Program-made: the position numbers and the translations under genes
Shown: positions 1-11,824 of the stretch, one piece after another
Numbering within the stretch: position 1 is the stretch's first letter
How the letters are laid out: each line of letters starts with the position of its first letter
The notes under the pieces: generated by a model
Told to the model about the DNA's origin: nothing
What the model saw: the letters and a program-made list of their open reading frames with translations, nothing else
The model's database searches: none
NCBI RefSeq assembly: GCF_900112235.1
Contig: NZ_FOLH01000003.1
Span: 186,001-250,000 of the forward strand
Source: Marinospirillum celere
Lineage (GTDB): Bacteria > Pseudomonadota > Gammaproteobacteria > Pseudomonadales > Halomonadaceae
Length of the DNA: 64,000 nucleotides
Reading direction: 5' to 3'

Positions 1-1157
1 TCATCTTCACCAACGCGAAACTCTTCGCGCTCGCCTCTTAATGAAAGCACTCGCTCCCAGTTATTGCTATGCCGGTAAAACCATTGGATAGCCGCCCCAT
101 AGCGTCGACTCCTTTGAATATTAAAATATTCATTTTCAACACTACTACTGATCCGCAGCTTGTCAGTCATGGGTGGATCCAGAGGAAACTCGTACCAGCC
201 ACTAATACTTTGTTGAGGTTCAGAGACTTGAGTATCCACACCTCGCCGTAGACCTCTCGGATTAACCCAGTGCTGTACCCAACCAGCGCTGGCTCTGGGG
301 CCGATATCGGTTGAAAAGCCCAGACCCAGATTTAAGGTTCTGGGCTTTCTGGCTCTAACCAGGACTTCCACAGGTACATGCAAGTCTTCATCTACTTCAT
401 CCGGATCAGCATCAACCAACACCTCACGAAAATAACCACTTTCTCTCAGCTCACGGCTGAGTTCAGCTAGTTGCTGTGTGGAATAGGGCATGCCCGGAAC
501 AAAGCGGACAAAACGCTGCAAAAACGCCTCATCCAATTTACCTTCATGATCAAAGCTAACTGGGCCCAAACGGTAACGCGGCCCTGAATCAAAGTGAAGA
601 GTGATATCCGCAATATCTACTTCAGGATCAATCAACAGTTCTTGGACGGTGAAGCCAGAAGAAAAGTAACCATAGGTCAGTGCCTGATTGCGAAAGTGGC
701 GTTTTGCTGATTCATAGTGGCTGTGGTTGAGCGGTTGCCCTCTTCTTAATTGAGCTGTTGAAGGCAGAGTAAACTCAGGTTGCTGGAGTGCTTCACCGAC
801 CAGGCCAATACTGACATATCCCAGCATCACCGGCTCACCCGTCTCAACAACCACTCTCAGGCGTGCTGGATCTCCTTCCTCAACAGTCAGTTCCATTTGA
901 TAGTTATAGTAACCCAGGGCTTCCAATGCCTTTTCAATTTCACCACGCGCAAAACGTGCATAACGGCGCATTTCACGCGTATTACGATTGGCAACCTCAC
1001 CCAAGTAGGCTTCAACATTGGTTCTAACCGCCGAATTTTCTGGCTCTAGAATCAATTCGAGATTACTGGCACCCACGCGTGGAACAACCAGGACCAGGAG
1101 TAAGAGGCCCCATCCCAGTAACCAGGCTTTATTCGTTGCTAGTAAACGCAACCACAT
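1..1157 (-). CDS. tamA: TamA, outer-membrane translocation/assembly module protein (5' part; C-terminus off the left edge)
   Basis: Hand translation of the minus strand from an ATG at 1157 gives a signal-peptide-like start (MWLRLL, then a leucine/valine-rich stretch ending near VGA), followed by POTRA-type repeats. The pattern 'VVVETGEPVMLGYVSI' matches the TamA POTRA 'GEPV.I..V.I' motif, with later repeats near 'GPRYRLGPVSF' and 'LVRARKPRTLNLGLGFS', which leads into the start of the Omp85 barrel. About 385 residues are present; TamA proteins are usually near 580, so most of the barrel is missing. In known systems TamA sits in the outer membrane and works with TamB in autotransporter and lipid homeostasis; tamB would be expected beyond the left edge. 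The start overlaps the end of the DUF2797 gene by 29 bases, which suggests translational coupling, and no good Shine-Dalgarno is visible. Confidence 0.85.
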   Translation of the reverse strand, partial: MWLRLLATNKAWLLGWGLLLLVLVVPRVGASNLELILEPENSAVRTNVEAYLGEVANRNTREMRRYARFARGEIEKALEALGYYNYQMELTVEEGDPARLRVVVETGEPVMLGYVSIGLVGEALQQPEFTLPSTAQLRRGQPLNHSHYESAKRHFRNQALTYGYFSSGFTVQELLIDPEVDIADITLHFDSGPRYRLGPVSFDHEGKLDEAFLQRFVRFVPGMPYSTQQLAELSRELRESGYFREVLVDADPDEVDEDLHVPVEVLVRARKPRTLNLGLGFSTDIGPRASAGWVQHWVNPRGLRRGVDTQVSEPQQSISGWYEFPLDPPMTDKLRISSSVENEYFNIQRSRRYGAAIQWFYRHSNNWERVLSLRGEREEFRVGED

Positions 1158-1956
1158 AACCGGCAAATTTACGTAAATTAATGACACCTGTATCCAATAG
1201 CAGGTACTGGCCTTTGATGCCAAGCAACTGGCCTTCAATTTGTGGTGTTTTTTCAGGATTCAAGGATTTAATTTTGCTCGGGTACTGGAGAACCGGATAC
1301 TTGAAAATCAAAGGCTCACCGGTCAAGCGTTGTACTGCTGCTGGAGGGAAGTTTGCTAACTCTTCCTGATAGGCATCAAGGACATGGGTGGCCTCAGCCA
1401 GCAAATCCACTTCCGGCACCTGGTTTTTAAGCATGGCCTGCCAAGCCGTTTTATCCTTTAAACGCTGCGCCAAGAGAATCTCAACCTGGCCCGAGGTTAA
1501 GCGATCCTTGACCTCAAGTAAGGGTAAAGCAGCAACAGCACCCTGGTCCATCCAACGTGTTGGCATCTGCGATTGGCGAGTGATACCAACTTTCAAACCG
1601 CTGGTATTGGCCAAATAGACACTATGGGGCTGAAAGCAATGAGCTTCACCCCAAGCAGGCTCACGGCAGGTGCCCTGATGATAATGGCAAGTTTCAGGCT
1701 TAATGATGCAAGTATCACATTGAGCCAGTTTTTTAAAACAAGGGTAGCAATAGCCCTGACTAAAACTTTTACTGGTTTTCCGATCACAATGAATACAGTG
1801 AATATCGCCAGAAAACTCCAAACTTAGTTGCTGTCCCAACAAGGGATTAAGTGGCACCTGTGTTTCTGGCTCGGATGGATGGGTCAACCGCAGCTGATAG
1901 CTCACCTCCTGTTGGTGCTGGGTGAGCATTTTTCTTAAACGTCCCTGAACCTGCAT
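1129..1956 (-). CDS. DUF2797 family zinc-ribbon protein
   Basis: A 275-residue soluble protein. Residues about 52-110 hold clustered Cys/His pairs (CIHC, CYPC, CDTC, then CHYH, CREP and a later HCF), which look like treble-clef or zinc-ribbon metal sites. The following segment 'SVYLANTSGLKVGITRQ' resembles the GIY-like core seen in DUF2797 proteins. Biochemical function is unknown to me. It lies 3 bases downstream of the DUF1315 gene and overlaps tamA, so it belongs to the same minus-strand run. The DUF2797/DUF1315/rhomboid/phosphatase/NAD kinase order also occurs in pseudomonads, from memory. The start ATG at 1956 is the first in frame. Family assignment is confident, function is not. Confidence 0.8.
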   Translation of the reverse strand: MQVQGRLRKMLTQHQQEVSYQLRLTHPSEPETQVPLNPLLGQQLSLEFSGDIHCIHCDRKTSKSFSQGYCYPCFKKLAQCDTCIIKPETCHYHQGTCREPAWGEAHCFQPHSVYLANTSGLKVGITRQSQMPTRWMDQGAVAALPLLEVKDRLTSGQVEILLAQRLKDKTAWQAMLKNQVPEVDLLAEATHVLDAYQEELANFPPAAVQRLTGEPLIFKYPVLQYPSKIKSLNPEKTPQIEGQLLGIKGQYLLLDTGVINLRKFAGYVVAFTSNE

Positions 1957-1959
1957 GAG

Positions 1960-2226
1960 TTACTGCCCTGAGTTAATAATTTTGATACTCGCTTCTTCTG
2001 CCGGGCGTTTTTTCATGGGCTTGGGTGCAATATAGCCCACTCTTTCCTGCTCGGGAATCTGGTTGTTAATTTCATAACGCAGCACAGCTTCCATACTGAT
2101 TTCCCGCTGCTCACGGGTAAGTGCTTGACCGTTTGGCCACTTACCCAGTTCAACGCCCCGCTTCAATGCCTGATAGATATCCGGGGTCATTTTTTCAATC
2201 ATTTCTGCAAACTTCATTGCCATCAT
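1960..2226 (-). CDS. DUF1315 (YeaC-like) small protein
   Basis: An 88-residue protein whose core 'MTPDIYQALKRGVELGKWPN' followed by 'LTREQ' and 'MEAVLRYE' is the YeaC/DUF1315 signature. Function is not established. The start is ambiguous: ATG codons lie at 2226, 2223 and 2217, and an AGAGGA stretch in the tail of the rhomboid gene could serve any of them. The first overlaps the rhomboid stop codon by 4 bases (ATGA), so coupling to the rhomboid gene is likely. The C-terminus is lysine-rich and probably flexible. Confidence 0.8.
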   Translation of the reverse strand: MMAMKFAEMIEKMTPDIYQALKRGVELGKWPNGQALTREQREISMEAVLRYEINNQIPEQERVGYIAPKPMKKRPAEEASIKIINSGQ

Positions 2227-3077
2227 ATCCTCTTATTTGTTGGACCCGAGCGCCAAGGCAGTAAGGCAAAAGCCAAGCCAGCCAGAAGACCACCCAGATG
2301 TGCCTCATTGGCCATATTAATTCCCATCGACTGAGACCAGGGCGTCATGCCAAACAACATCCAGATCAGCATAAAAACGACCAGGCCTGGGGTAAGGCCC
2401 AAACTCTGCCCGGGATTGCGTCTATCCCATAGCCAGGTGTACCCCAGGTAGGCGTAAACCACACCAGAAAGCCCTCCAAACTGGCTGGAACCATTGATCA
2501 AAAACTGTGCAGAATTGGACACCAAAGCAGCAAAAAGGATCAGCAAGATGAGCCGCAAACTCCCTTGATGTCGTTCAATCGCTTCACCCAACACCCAGGT
2601 CCAGAGTAGATTAAAGACGAGGTGCATCCAGCCAAAGTGCAACAAAATCGGAGTGATTAAACGCCACCATTGGCCACTGGTTAGGGTTTCACTGAGCGGC
2701 AAACTAACCAGTTGACGCCCTTCCACCACCATAGGTGTAAAAGAAACCACCAGAAAAACCAAATAGCCAAAGAGGTATTCAAATGCCAGGGTCACCAGAA
2801 AAGCGGCTGCCATCAAGGTCAGGGTAACAGGGCGTTGTTTGAAGAAGGTCAAACCGGGAGACTGCTTTTTTGATTGACCCACTAAAGCGGTATCGCCTCT
2901 TTGCCAGGCATCAAGTGCTTCTCGGCAAGCGGGTAACTGATCTGGGTTCACCAGCCAAAAAGCATGGCCTGGGGTTTTCTCATCCGGAAGAATACGGTGG
3001 CCTATACCAGCCCGCCAAAGATAACGGGACAAGGGAACAGGGTCTTGGTCAGCTGGAAGTACAAAGAGTTTGAGCAT
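2223..3077 (-). CDS. Rhomboid-family intramembrane serine protease (GlpG-like)
   Basis: About 284 residues from the ATG at 3077. A short cytoplasmic N-terminal domain (MLKLFVLPADQDP, then 'PACREALDAW') precedes six or so membrane segments. The catalytic layout is visible: 'HFGWMHLVFNLLW' gives the H-x4-N-type element of membrane helix 2, 'FGGLSGVVYAYLG' holds the G-x-S-G nucleophile, and 'NEAHLGGLLAG' the catalytic histidine. I prefer 3077 over the longer in-frame start at 3140 because the extra 21 codons would run through a strong terminator-type hairpin (3098-3123) and are not part of the family; AGGTGA lies about 10 bases upstream of 3077. The protease would cleave membrane-protein substrates in the inner membrane; the substrate is unknown. 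It is translationally coupled to the DUF1315 gene. Confidence 0.88.
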   Translation of the reverse strand: MLKLFVLPADQDPVPLSRYLWRAGIGHRILPDEKTPGHAFWLVNPDQLPACREALDAWQRGDTALVGQSKKQSPGLTFFKQRPVTLTLMAAAFLVTLAFEYLFGYLVFLVVSFTPMVVEGRQLVSLPLSETLTSGQWWRLITPILLHFGWMHLVFNLLWTWVLGEAIERHQGSLRLILLILFAALVSNSAQFLINGSSQFGGLSGVVYAYLGYTWLWDRRNPGQSLGLTPGLVVFMLIWMLFGMTPWSQSMGINMANEAHLGGLLAGLAFALLPWRSGPTNKRI

Positions 3078-3097
3078 AGGACAGCTATCACCTGGAC

Positions 3098-3123
3098 AAA
3101 AAAATGGCGACCCTAGGGTCGCC
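3098..3123 (-). terminator. Intrinsic terminator between phosphatase gene and rhomboid gene
   Basis: An 18-base perfect palindrome (arms 3106-3114 and 3115-3123, GGCGACCCT and its complement) is followed on the minus strand by seven T. It would end the omp-nadK-phosphatase transcript. It lies only about 20 bases before the rhomboid ATG and downstream of a promoter-like sequence at 3170-3198, so it may also act inside the rhomboid leader. Confidence 0.75.
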
Positions 3124-3161
3124 AAAGCAGGGATCATCATGAGGAAACTACACCTGCTTTG
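3123..3161 (-). repeat. Stem-loop directly upstream of the terminator hairpin
   Basis: Arms 3153-3161 and 3123-3131 (CAAAGCAGG / CCTGCTTTG on the minus strand) pair perfectly over 9 bp around a 21-base loop. The downstream arm abuts the terminator palindrome, sharing one base, so the RNA would carry two tandem hairpins before the U-tract. Confidence 0.6.
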
Positions 3162-3169
3162 AGATGGTG

Positions 3170-3198
3170 ATTATACGAAAGTTCCCACAGACTTTCAG
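3170..3198 (-). promoter_or_regulatory. Candidate sigma-70 promoter for the rhomboid gene
   Basis: On the minus strand CTGAAA (3193-3198) is followed after 17 bases by a perfect TATAAT (3170-3175). The -35 overlaps the stop codon of the phosphatase gene. A transcript starting near 3163 would cross both hairpins before reaching the rhomboid ATG. Seen by eye only. Confidence 0.5.
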
Positions 3199-4196
3199 AA
3201 TTTCTGGATTTTTTCTGCAGTCATTTCAGCACGCAGCTCTTCCAAGGGTGGGAATTCATCTCTTTGAACTTCTACCCAGACAAATTTCCCTGCATCCAGA
3301 GTCGTCTCGCCATCAAAGCGATAAGCCACCAAGCGACCATATTTAACCGCACTATAGTCCAGGCAAGCGAGGTTGGGCCGGATAACTGCCGGAAAGCCCT
3401 GACACCAATAGTGCCCAAAGAAGAGATGCCTTTCTTCAGCTGGATAGTAGCTGAGATGCTTTTTATCCTGATCACTCAATAGCCGGCTTTCAAGCTCTCT
3501 AGCCAAGCGGTCAGGTTGAAAAAGAATATCGCCCCAAGTACGTGGTTGATCTATCCAGTAGCTGGTTCGAAATCTATCCCGGATAAAGCCGTCACCACTT
3601 TTTTGAGTCACACCTTCAGGCAGCTTCAGCCAAGTACCCCGAGTGCAACGATCAACAACTTGAAACTCAAAGCTGCCGGGGACCGCTGAGCGCCTGAAGA
3701 AGTCAGTATTCATGCGTGCATCGGGATAGTCTTGCAGAAAAGGGATCATGACCTCTGGGTCCCAGCAGGCGTGAACCACTCTAAAATCTTCATCTTCCAG
3801 CGCCAGCGGGATTTCCATAAACCAATCCAGGAAAGCCTGCCATTCGTTTGGATAGGGTTCAAACTGGTCTAGAGTTTCCTGAATGACTCGCTGATGGCGT
3901 GCATTGTGAGCCCGTAGTGGCTGCCCCTGCTCATCCTGTGTAAAGTAAGCCAGTGCATTGTACTCATGGTTACCCAGCACCATCCGGGCAGTACCTGCAT
4001 CCAGCATTTCCCGCACATCATGCAAGGCTTGGCGAATCCGGGGGCCCCGGTCAACAATATCGCCCACAAAGATCACCTGACGCCCCTTGGGGTGACGCCA
4101 AGCACCTTGTTGATGACGATACCCCATCAACTCCAGCAAATGGCGTAGGGTATTACCGCAACCATGGACATCACCGATCAGATCAAAACCACGCAT
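3195..4196 (-). CDS. Metallophosphoesterase (PPP/ApaH-like phosphatase fold)
   Basis: About 333 residues with the calcineurin-type metal motifs in order: 'LIGDVHGCGNTL' (GDxHG), 'VGDIVDRGPR' (GDxxDRG) and 'VLGNHEYNAL' (GNHE), followed by late histidines ('FGHYWCQG'). The ATG at 4196 sits 11 bases after the nadK stop; a TTG at 4235 would extend the frame into nadK but adds nothing resembling the family. The substrate cannot be read from sequence; ApaH-like dinucleotide or protein phosphatases share these motifs. It is co-directional with nadK and probably in the same transcript, which ends at the terminator at 3098-3123. Confidence 0.82.
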   Translation of the reverse strand: MRGFDLIGDVHGCGNTLRHLLELMGYRHQQGAWRHPKGRQVIFVGDIVDRGPRIRQALHDVREMLDAGTARMVLGNHEYNALAYFTQDEQGQPLRAHNARHQRVIQETLDQFEPYPNEWQAFLDWFMEIPLALEDEDFRVVHACWDPEVMIPFLQDYPDARMNTDFFRRSAVPGSFEFQVVDRCTRGTWLKLPEGVTQKSGDGFIRDRFRTSYWIDQPRTWGDILFQPDRLARELESRLLSDQDKKHLSYYPAEERHLFFGHYWCQGFPAVIRPNLACLDYSAVKYGRLVAYRFDGETTLDAGKFVWVEVQRDEFPPLEELRAEMTAEKIQKF

Positions 4197-4207
4197 TGAG
4201 TCGCCCG

Positions 4208-5098
4208 CTAATAGTTGCTGTGCTGGGTATTCCAACCCAGTTTGCTACGACAGATCTGATAGAAGTCATGGCCCAAAGGATGAATCAATTTGAGCTTATG
4301 CGGCTTCTTGCGAATATAAATAACGTCACCGGGTTTAGTGACCAGATGGGTTTGACCATCGCAGGATACATGGGGGTAGGTTTCATTACTTTTGGTAATC
4401 AGGATTTTAATTTCACTGTTCCCATCCACCACTATCGGTCGACTGGAAAGGGTGTGGGGAAACATAGGCACCAGAACCAGAGCATCCAGTTTGGGATGCA
4501 TAATAGGCCCGCCTCCCGAAAGAGCATAGGCCGTCGAGCCGGTTGGCGTTGCCACGATCAGGCCATCAGAACGCTGGTTATAGACAAACTGGCCCTCGAT
4601 ATACAAATCAAACTCAATCATTCGAGCTGATTTGCCAGGGTGCAAAACCACATCATTGAGGCCATCCGCTGAGCCTATGGGCTCGCCTTCACGCATCACT
4701 TCAGCATCCAGCAGAAAACGACGCTCCGAGGTATAGTGGCCTTCCAGAACTTCAGCAACTTTGGCTTCCAAATCTGAAGGACTGATATCCGTCAGGAAAC
4801 CTAAACGCCCACGGTTAACACCAAGAACAGGCACTCCCGTACGCGCCATTGCTCTTGCTGCTCCCAGCAGGCTGCCATCGCCACCAACCACTATGACCAG
4901 GTCGCAAATCTCAGCCAACATCTTGCGATTGGCTTCCTGAAAACCGTGCCCCAAAAGAACCGTTGCGGTTCGGTCTTCAACAATAATCTGGTAATGCTGT
5001 TGATCCAAAAAGTGCATCAGCCGCTTGAGCGTTTCGACAACGCGAGTACTACCTAAACGACCAATCAAGCCAATATTTTTAAAACCGGTTTTTTTCAT
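4208..5098 (-). CDS. nadK: NAD kinase
   Basis: A 296-residue ATP-NAD kinase that phosphorylates NAD to NADP in the cytosol. The diagnostic GGDGS motif is in 'VIVVGGDGSLLGAAR', followed by 'VLGVNRGRLGFLTD' (the family's NxGxLGFL element) and, in the C-terminal domain, 'PTGSTAYALSGGGPI', all standard. Length is normal. The ATG at 5098 overlaps the stop of the upstream barrel gene in a TGATG arrangement, so translation is probably coupled. The downstream metallophosphoesterase follows after 11 bases. Confidence 0.96.
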   Translation of the reverse strand: MKKTGFKNIGLIGRLGSTRVVETLKRLMHFLDQQHYQIIVEDRTATVLLGHGFQEANRKMLAEICDLVIVVGGDGSLLGAARAMARTGVPVLGVNRGRLGFLTDISPSDLEAKVAEVLEGHYTSERRFLLDAEVMREGEPIGSADGLNDVVLHPGKSARMIEFDLYIEGQFVYNQRSDGLIVATPTGSTAYALSGGGPIMHPKLDALVLVPMFPHTLSSRPIVVDGNSEIKILITKSNETYPHVSCDGQTHLVTKPGDVIYIRKKPHKLKLIHPLGHDFYQICRSKLGWNTQHSNY

Positions 5099-5610
5099 CA
5101 GAACTTGTAACCTACGCCAAGAGTCAGTGCGTCCAGGTCTGTTTCAACGTTATCAGCATCGGCAGCCATATAGGACATATACTCTATATCCAAATAAAAG
5201 GCGCGCGGCAGGTCAAATTCAACACCCAGGCCGTAACCCAGGCCAAAGTCAGTAGTACTTGTGTCCGCCACCTGCAAGGAAGCAGCCGTCAGCCCCAGTT
5301 TGGCAAAAGGAGTGAAATGACCGAGAGGCAGGGCAAAGCGGGCATAGCCGCCGAAGAGCCAGTCCAAGCCAACATCATTGTCATTGGTTCCACCATGGCC
5401 CAGTTGAACTTCGGCACCTACAAAAGTATTTAGATGCTGGCCAAACCGCAGCTTGAAGCCAAGTGCGCTGTCCCCACCGTCATTCCAGATGTGCAGCCCG
5501 CCGCCAGCATAGGTATAGATGTCATTATATTCATCGTAAAAAGCCTGTGCTTTAGCCAAGGGCAGCAACAGAGTCAGGCTCAAAAGCCCTGAGGCTATCC
5601 AGCGCTTCAT
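5098..5610 (-). CDS. Small outer-membrane beta-barrel protein
   Basis: A 170-residue protein with a clear signal peptide (MKRWIASGLLSLTLLLP, cleavage near AQA). The mature part has alternating hydrophobic/aromatic strands with turns rich in Gly/Asp ('AGGGLHIWNDGGDS', 'GLGYGLGVEF') and ends in Phe ('LTLGVGYKF'), the usual outer-membrane sorting signal. This fits the OmpA-like/Ail-like 8-strand porin fold; no OmpA peptidoglycan domain is present. AAGGAG precedes the ATG at 5610 by 8 bases. Function unknown. It is the first gene of a likely operon with nadK and the phosphatase, an odd pairing of an envelope protein with cofactor metabolism. Confidence 0.75.
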   Translation of the reverse strand: MKRWIASGLLSLTLLLPLAKAQAFYDEYNDIYTYAGGGLHIWNDGGDSALGFKLRFGQHLNTFVGAEVQLGHGGTNDNDVGLDWLFGGYARFALPLGHFTPFAKLGLTAASLQVADTSTTDFGLGYGLGVEFDLPRAFYLDIEYMSYMAADADNVETDLDALTLGVGYKF

Positions 5611-5689
5611 CGGTAAGCTCCTTGTCTAGTCTGTCAATCTTGTTCAAAGCCCGATTAAACACTGAATAAAGCCAGATTGCCAGGAGAAT

Positions 5690-6574
5690 TCAGGCTCTTG
5701 CTGCTTCCACTCTTGGCTTCACCCAGGTTTCATTAACCCAGAGTGCCAACAAAATAATGCAACCACCCAGTGTCAGTCTGAGCAGATCAACATCTCGGTT
5801 CCAGATCAACAAATTAACCAACAGGCCAGCGGGCACCAGGGCATTATTCATAATGGCCAGGGCACCTGCATCCACCAGGGTGGCTCCTTTATTCCAGATA
5901 AAGTAACCCAAGCCTGAAGCCACCAGCCCCAACCAAAGCAGCACACCCCACTGAAGACCGGTTGTCGGTAGTCGATTCCAGTTTCCAAAAAACAACATTC
6001 CCAGCAAGGCAACCACCAGAGCACCCAAGTAGAAATAGCCAAAGAGGTCACGCTGGGTCAGATCTGCCAAGCCTCGCTCTGCTTCAACTTGCATAACCCG
6101 GCGGTAAGCCACCTGCCCAAAAGCAAAGCACAAGTTGGCCCCTTGAACCAGCAGAAAACCCAACACAAAGCTGCTACTCAATTCATCATAACGAATCACG
6201 CCGGCACCGATAACGGCCAGTAAGGCAGTCAAAAGGTACATTAGGGTAAAGCGTTTTTGCAGGAGGTCATCCAGCAGAGTGATATAAATTGGCGTAAAGA
6301 TAGTAAACAGCAAAACTTCCGGTACGGTCAGGAAGATGAACGACTGATAAAAGAAGAGATACATGACTCCCAACTGGATAGCGCCTATCACCATCAGCTT
6401 ACCAGCCAGTTGTAAGGGAACCCGCGCAAATTTTAGTAAAGGCAGGAAGACCAGGCTGGCAAGCAGAATACGTACCAGCACAGCAAAATAGGCATCAACA
6501 CTGCCAGCCAAGTAGACACCGATCAAACTAAATGAAAATGCCCAAAGTAGGGTTATTGCCCAAAGATAAGCCAC
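5690..6574 (-). CDS. EamA-family (DMT superfamily) inner-membrane transporter
   Basis: A 294-residue protein made almost entirely of about ten hydrophobic helices in two repeats, each of the EamA type: 'ITLLWAFSFSLIGVYLAG' at the N-terminus and 'FVLGFLLVQGANLCFAFGQ' opening the second half, with 'VLLFTIFTPIYITLLDDLL' in the first. The start is GTG at 6574, preceded by GGAGG at 8 bases. The substrate cannot be deduced; relatives export amino acids or other metabolites. It is monocistronic and divergent from the CBS-domain gene. Confidence 0.85.
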   Translation of the reverse strand: MAYLWAITLLWAFSFSLIGVYLAGSVDAYFAVLVRILLASLVFLPLLKFARVPLQLAGKLMVIGAIQLGVMYLFFYQSFIFLTVPEVLLFTIFTPIYITLLDDLLQKRFTLMYLLTALLAVIGAGVIRYDELSSSFVLGFLLVQGANLCFAFGQVAYRRVMQVEAERGLADLTQRDLFGYFYLGALVVALLGMLFFGNWNRLPTTGLQWGVLLWLGLVASGLGYFIWNKGATLVDAGALAIMNNALVPAGLLVNLLIWNRDVDLLRLTLGGCIILLALWVNETWVKPRVEAARA

Positions 6575-6791
6575 GCGTTAACCTCCAGCCTTTTAAAAGT
6601 TAACGAATTATACTGATTCAAGATCAAAGCTCCAATGCCTTCTTCGCTGACAAGCGCTTTCAGATGAGCAGCTATTTTCAAGTTAACAAAGAATCCTTAA
6701 GGGTCTATGCTGAAGGAAACTATCCAAATAGCTTAAGATCCAACGACCTGGACGCAAGACAAATAACTATTAACTCCTAAGGAGAGAGACC

Positions 6792-7208
6792 ATGACACAG
6801 CACATTCTGGTAAAAGATGCCATGTCTTATGACAACTACACAGTACAAGCCAGTGCCAGCGTAGAGGAAGCAGCCGCCACTATGCAAAAGCATAAACTTC
6901 CAGGAGCGCCTGTCGTCAATGAACGCCGTGAACTCGTTGGCTTTGTCTCAGAACACGATTTATTGCGTCAAATGCTGGAAGCCAGCTACCACAGCACTAG
7001 TAAAGCCAGTGTAATGGATGTGATGCGCACAGAAGTGCTAAGTGTTAAACCCGATGACAGCATTATTGACTTAGCCCAAACCATGTCCCAAATCGACAAG
7101 CCCAAACTCTACCCAGTGGTCACCAAGGGCAAGGTAGAAGGCATCATTACCCGCGGCCTCTTGCTAAGGGCCCTCATCGAAAATCGCAATCAAAAATCCC
7201 TGGTCTAA
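6792..7208 (+). CDS. Tandem CBS-domain protein
   Basis: A 138-residue soluble protein consisting of two CBS motifs: residues about 8-60 ('VKDAMSYDNYTVQASASVEEA', 'GAPVVNERRELVGFVSEHDLLR') and about 75-130 ('VMDVMRTEVLSVKPDDSI', 'LYPVVTKGKVEGIITRGLLLRAL'). Stand-alone CBS pairs usually sense adenosine nucleotides or serve as regulatory subunits, but the partner here is unknown. GGAGAGA lies 6 bases before the ATG. It is likely transcribed alone. Confidence 0.85.
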   Translation: MTQHILVKDAMSYDNYTVQASASVEEAAATMQKHKLPGAPVVNERRELVGFVSEHDLLRQMLEASYHSTSKASVMDVMRTEVLSVKPDDSIIDLAQTMSQIDKPKLYPVVTKGKVEGIITRGLLLRALIENRNQKSLV

Positions 7209-7324
7209 ACCACCGCTTAAAGGTGCAGGGAAGCACCCTGTTTGCGTCAGGCCTTCTCATTGAGTAGCGGCGGGGTTAGTATGCTGCCAAACCCTTCATT
7301 CAGTTAAAAAGGAAGTCTTTGACC

Positions 7325-8032
7325 ATGGCCGCCGTACTCTTTTACCAAAAAATAACACCACTCAATAAGGAAGAGCACCGCGCACTTCATTTGCAGCCTT
7401 TTGAAAACGATTACAGCTTTGCCCGCAGCACCCCGGTTGTCCCTCTGGCAGCGACTGAATTTTTCAATGCCAGCCGCCATTACCCTGTGCTTTTTTCCGG
7501 AGAAGAAAGCTCACTGGTACCTGTTGCTGTGATGGGCTATTCAGAACAACAGAATGTCTTCATCAATGATGCCAACCAGTGGCAAAAAAATGCCTACATT
7601 CCTGCTTTTATTCGCCGCTATCCTTTTATTTTGGCCAACTCCAATGACCAAAGCCAATTGACTCTCTGCTTTGATGACAGCTGGAAAGGCTTCAATGAAG
7701 AAACCGGCGAACCTCTCTTCACAGAAGATAAGGAACAAAGCGAATATCTAAAAAGGGTCTTGTCATTTGTTGAGGGTGTTCACCAGGAAATGCAACGCAC
7801 CCGACCCTTTGTTACCCGCCTTCAAGAGCTGAATCTGCTGGAAAAACGTGACCTCCAGGTTTCCAGAGCTGATGGCACTCATTTTTTATTACGGGATTTT
7901 CGGGTCATTAATGAAAAAGTCTTCATGCAACAAGAAGATACCGTTATTTTGGAGTTCCATAAAAAAGGCTGGCTACCCTGGGTCTATGCCCACTTACTCT
8001 CACTCTCTAATTTACAAACTCTGGGCCAATAA
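7325..8032 (+). CDS. SapC-family protein
   Basis: About 235 residues matching the SapC family: 'ALHLQPFENDYSFARSTPVVPL', 'AATEFFNASRHYPVLF', 'YIPAFIRRYPFILA' and 'LCFDDSWKGF'. The family name comes from S-layer secretion loci, but many members stand alone and have no proven function. No signal peptide or membrane helix is visible, and no S-layer gene or type I exporter is nearby. I chose the ATG at 7325 over the in-frame TTG at 7319 because AAGGAAG is well spaced from it. The end precedes gshA by 110 bases without an obvious terminator. Confidence 0.8.
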   Translation: MAAVLFYQKITPLNKEEHRALHLQPFENDYSFARSTPVVPLAATEFFNASRHYPVLFSGEESSLVPVAVMGYSEQQNVFINDANQWQKNAYIPAFIRRYPFILANSNDQSQLTLCFDDSWKGFNEETGEPLFTEDKEQSEYLKRVLSFVEGVHQEMQRTRPFVTRLQELNLLEKRDLQVSRADGTHFLLRDFRVINEKVFMQQEDTVILEFHKKGWLPWVYAHLLSLSNLQTLGQ

Positions 8033-8142
8033 CCCTGTTAGGAGTGGCTTGTTGTCTGCCAGGAAACTGGCTAAGATTCGCCACACTAAATTAGACCCTC
8101 AAGGGCTTACCAGCAAACGGCCAAACTGAAAAGGCAGCTTCA

Positions 8143-11792
<3,650 letters not shown>

Positions 11793-11824
11793 TCACTATT
11801 TTTTCCCAGTCTAACCCAAGTCTA

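Noticed and set aside
3078-3140. 21-residue N-terminal extension of the rhomboid protein
   Set aside because: It would translate through the terminator hairpin and is not part of the family; no ribosome site precedes 3140.
3953-4630. 225-codon plus-strand frame
   Set aside because: Antisense to the phosphatase and nadK genes, both of which have clear motifs.
7215-7250. Terminator after the CBS gene
   Set aside because: Only a 5-bp GGTGC/GCACC stem with no T-run; not convincing.
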